Shown: in pieces, positions 63,602 to 64,000 of the stretch | Numbering within the stretch: position 1 is the first letter of the stretch | Layout of the letters: each line of letters opens with the position of its first letter | Assembly (NCBI GenBank): GCA_015099395.1 | Contig: AP024096.1 | Span: 1,054,001-1,118,000 of the forward strand | Length of the DNA stretch: 64,000 nucleotides | From: Ktedonobacteria bacterium brp13 | Lineage (GTDB): Bacteria > Chloroflexota > Ktedonobacteria > Ktedonobacterales > Ktedonobacteraceae | Direction of reading: 5' to 3' | Notes under the pieces: generated by a model | The model's input: only the letters and a program-made list of their open reading frames with translations | The model's database searches: none | What the model was told of the DNA's origin: nothing | Translations under genes and position numbers: made by a program

Positions 63602-64000
63602 ATGAGTGAAAAGATTACAGTAGAAAATCTTGAACAACACGTACAGCATGGTTATGTCGATAATAATGGTGTTGCAATCCATTATGCAAGCCTGGGGAGC
63701 GGGCCGTTGATCGTTATGGTGCATGGCTTTCCTGATTTCTGGTATTCATGGCGTCATCAGATGATCGCGCTCTCTTCTTCCTATCATGTTGTGGCGATGG
63801 ATCAGCGTGGCTATAACCTGAGTGATCAGCCGCGTGAAGGTGAGCAATATGCCATGCCGCATCTTGTTGGGGATGTGCTGGCAGTAATTCGAGCGCAGGG
63901 TGAGCAGAGTGCGGTCGTCGTTGGTCATGATTGGGGTGGTGCGGTCTCCTGGCAGGTTGCGATGCATGCTCCTGAAGCGGTAGAGCGTCTGGTTATCTTA
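63602..64000 (+). CDS. Alpha/beta hydrolase (partial, epoxide-hydrolase-like)
   Basis: The gene runs off the right edge, so only 133 codons are present. They encode an alpha/beta-hydrolase start: [14 protein letters not shown], then the oxyanion motif [28 protein letters not shown] and the nucleophile elbow [12 protein letters not shown], in which the nucleophile is Asp. An Asp nucleophile in HDWGG is typical of epoxide hydrolases and haloalkane dehalogenases; [10 protein letters not shown] favours epoxide hydrolase. The His and second acid lie outside the window. A weak AAGGA site precedes the ATG at 63602. Confidence 0.85.
   Translation, partial: MSEKITVENLEQHVQHGYVDNNGVAIHYASLGSGPLIVMVHGFPDFWYSWRHQMIALSSSYHVVAMDQRGYNLSDQPREGEQYAMPHLVGDVLAVIRAQGEQSAVVVGHDWGGAVSWQVAMHAPEAVERLVIL

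Overview
The window looks like a chromosomal segment of a Chloroflexota bacterium, most likely class Ktedonobacteria. This is an inference from gene content: several large peptidases, a kumamolisin-type S53 protease, a very long NTPase with helical repeats, a Chlamydia-type class Ic ribonucleotide reductase under B12 control, an EIIA-HPr-EI fusion, a DUF929 protein and CtaA. Most genes are single or paired transcription units with strong AGGAG-type ribosome binding sites. TTG and GTG starts are common, and several units end in perfect-stem terminators. I saw no rRNA, tRNA, CRISPR array, prophage or intact insertion sequence.

Layout. 0.4-7.7 kb: glycosyltransferase, single-domain response regulator, S9 peptidase, four-PAS histidine kinase and a small membrane protein. 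8-14.2 kb: glucokinase, YghZ-type aldo/keto reductase, CoA-binding protein, a signal peptidase I homologue lacking both catalytic residues, and two tandem hemE genes of which the first is diverged. 14.3-19 kb: a truncated copy and then an intact copy of a lipid-anchored or secreted-type protein, a lytic transglycosylase and a membrane-anchored helical-barrel protein. 19-29.9 kb: ThuA-like protein, GNAT, ComB, ADP-ribosylglycohydrolase, TatA, S15-type hydrolase, heme A synthase and an LLM flavin oxidoreductase. 29.9-34 kb: nrdA-nrdB on the minus strand behind a cobalamin riboswitch and an intrinsic terminator. 34-39.5 kb: peroxiredoxin, TPR-like protein, PTS fusion and a decayed LacI regulator. 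40-51 kb: GT-C mannosyltransferase-like protein, dehydrogenases, an aldo/keto reductase, a fused methyltransferase, a DUF929 thioredoxin-like protein, a class V aminotransferase and a degenerate exonuclease. 51.3-57.1 kb: zinc-ribbon protein and a 1698-residue STAND-type ATPase. 57.4-64 kb: a membrane-bound sulfite-oxidase-like molybdoenzyme and a second S9 peptidase, which share a conserved upstream element, then an S53 protease and the start of an alpha/beta hydrolase that runs off the window.

Links between genes. NrdA and NrdB form one enzyme. The riboswitch suggests it is shut off when B12 is plentiful, probably because a B12-dependent class II reductase exists elsewhere. HemE feeds heme synthesis and CtaA makes heme A for a terminal oxidase. 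TatA could help export the molybdoenzyme, which carries an internal twin-arginine motif. The most unusual items are the dead signal peptidase, the class Ic reductase under riboswitch control, the element shared at 57.4 and 61.3 kb, the giant STAND ATPase, and a run of proteins with replaced active-site residues (signal peptidase, EIIA domain, exonuclease, first HemE).
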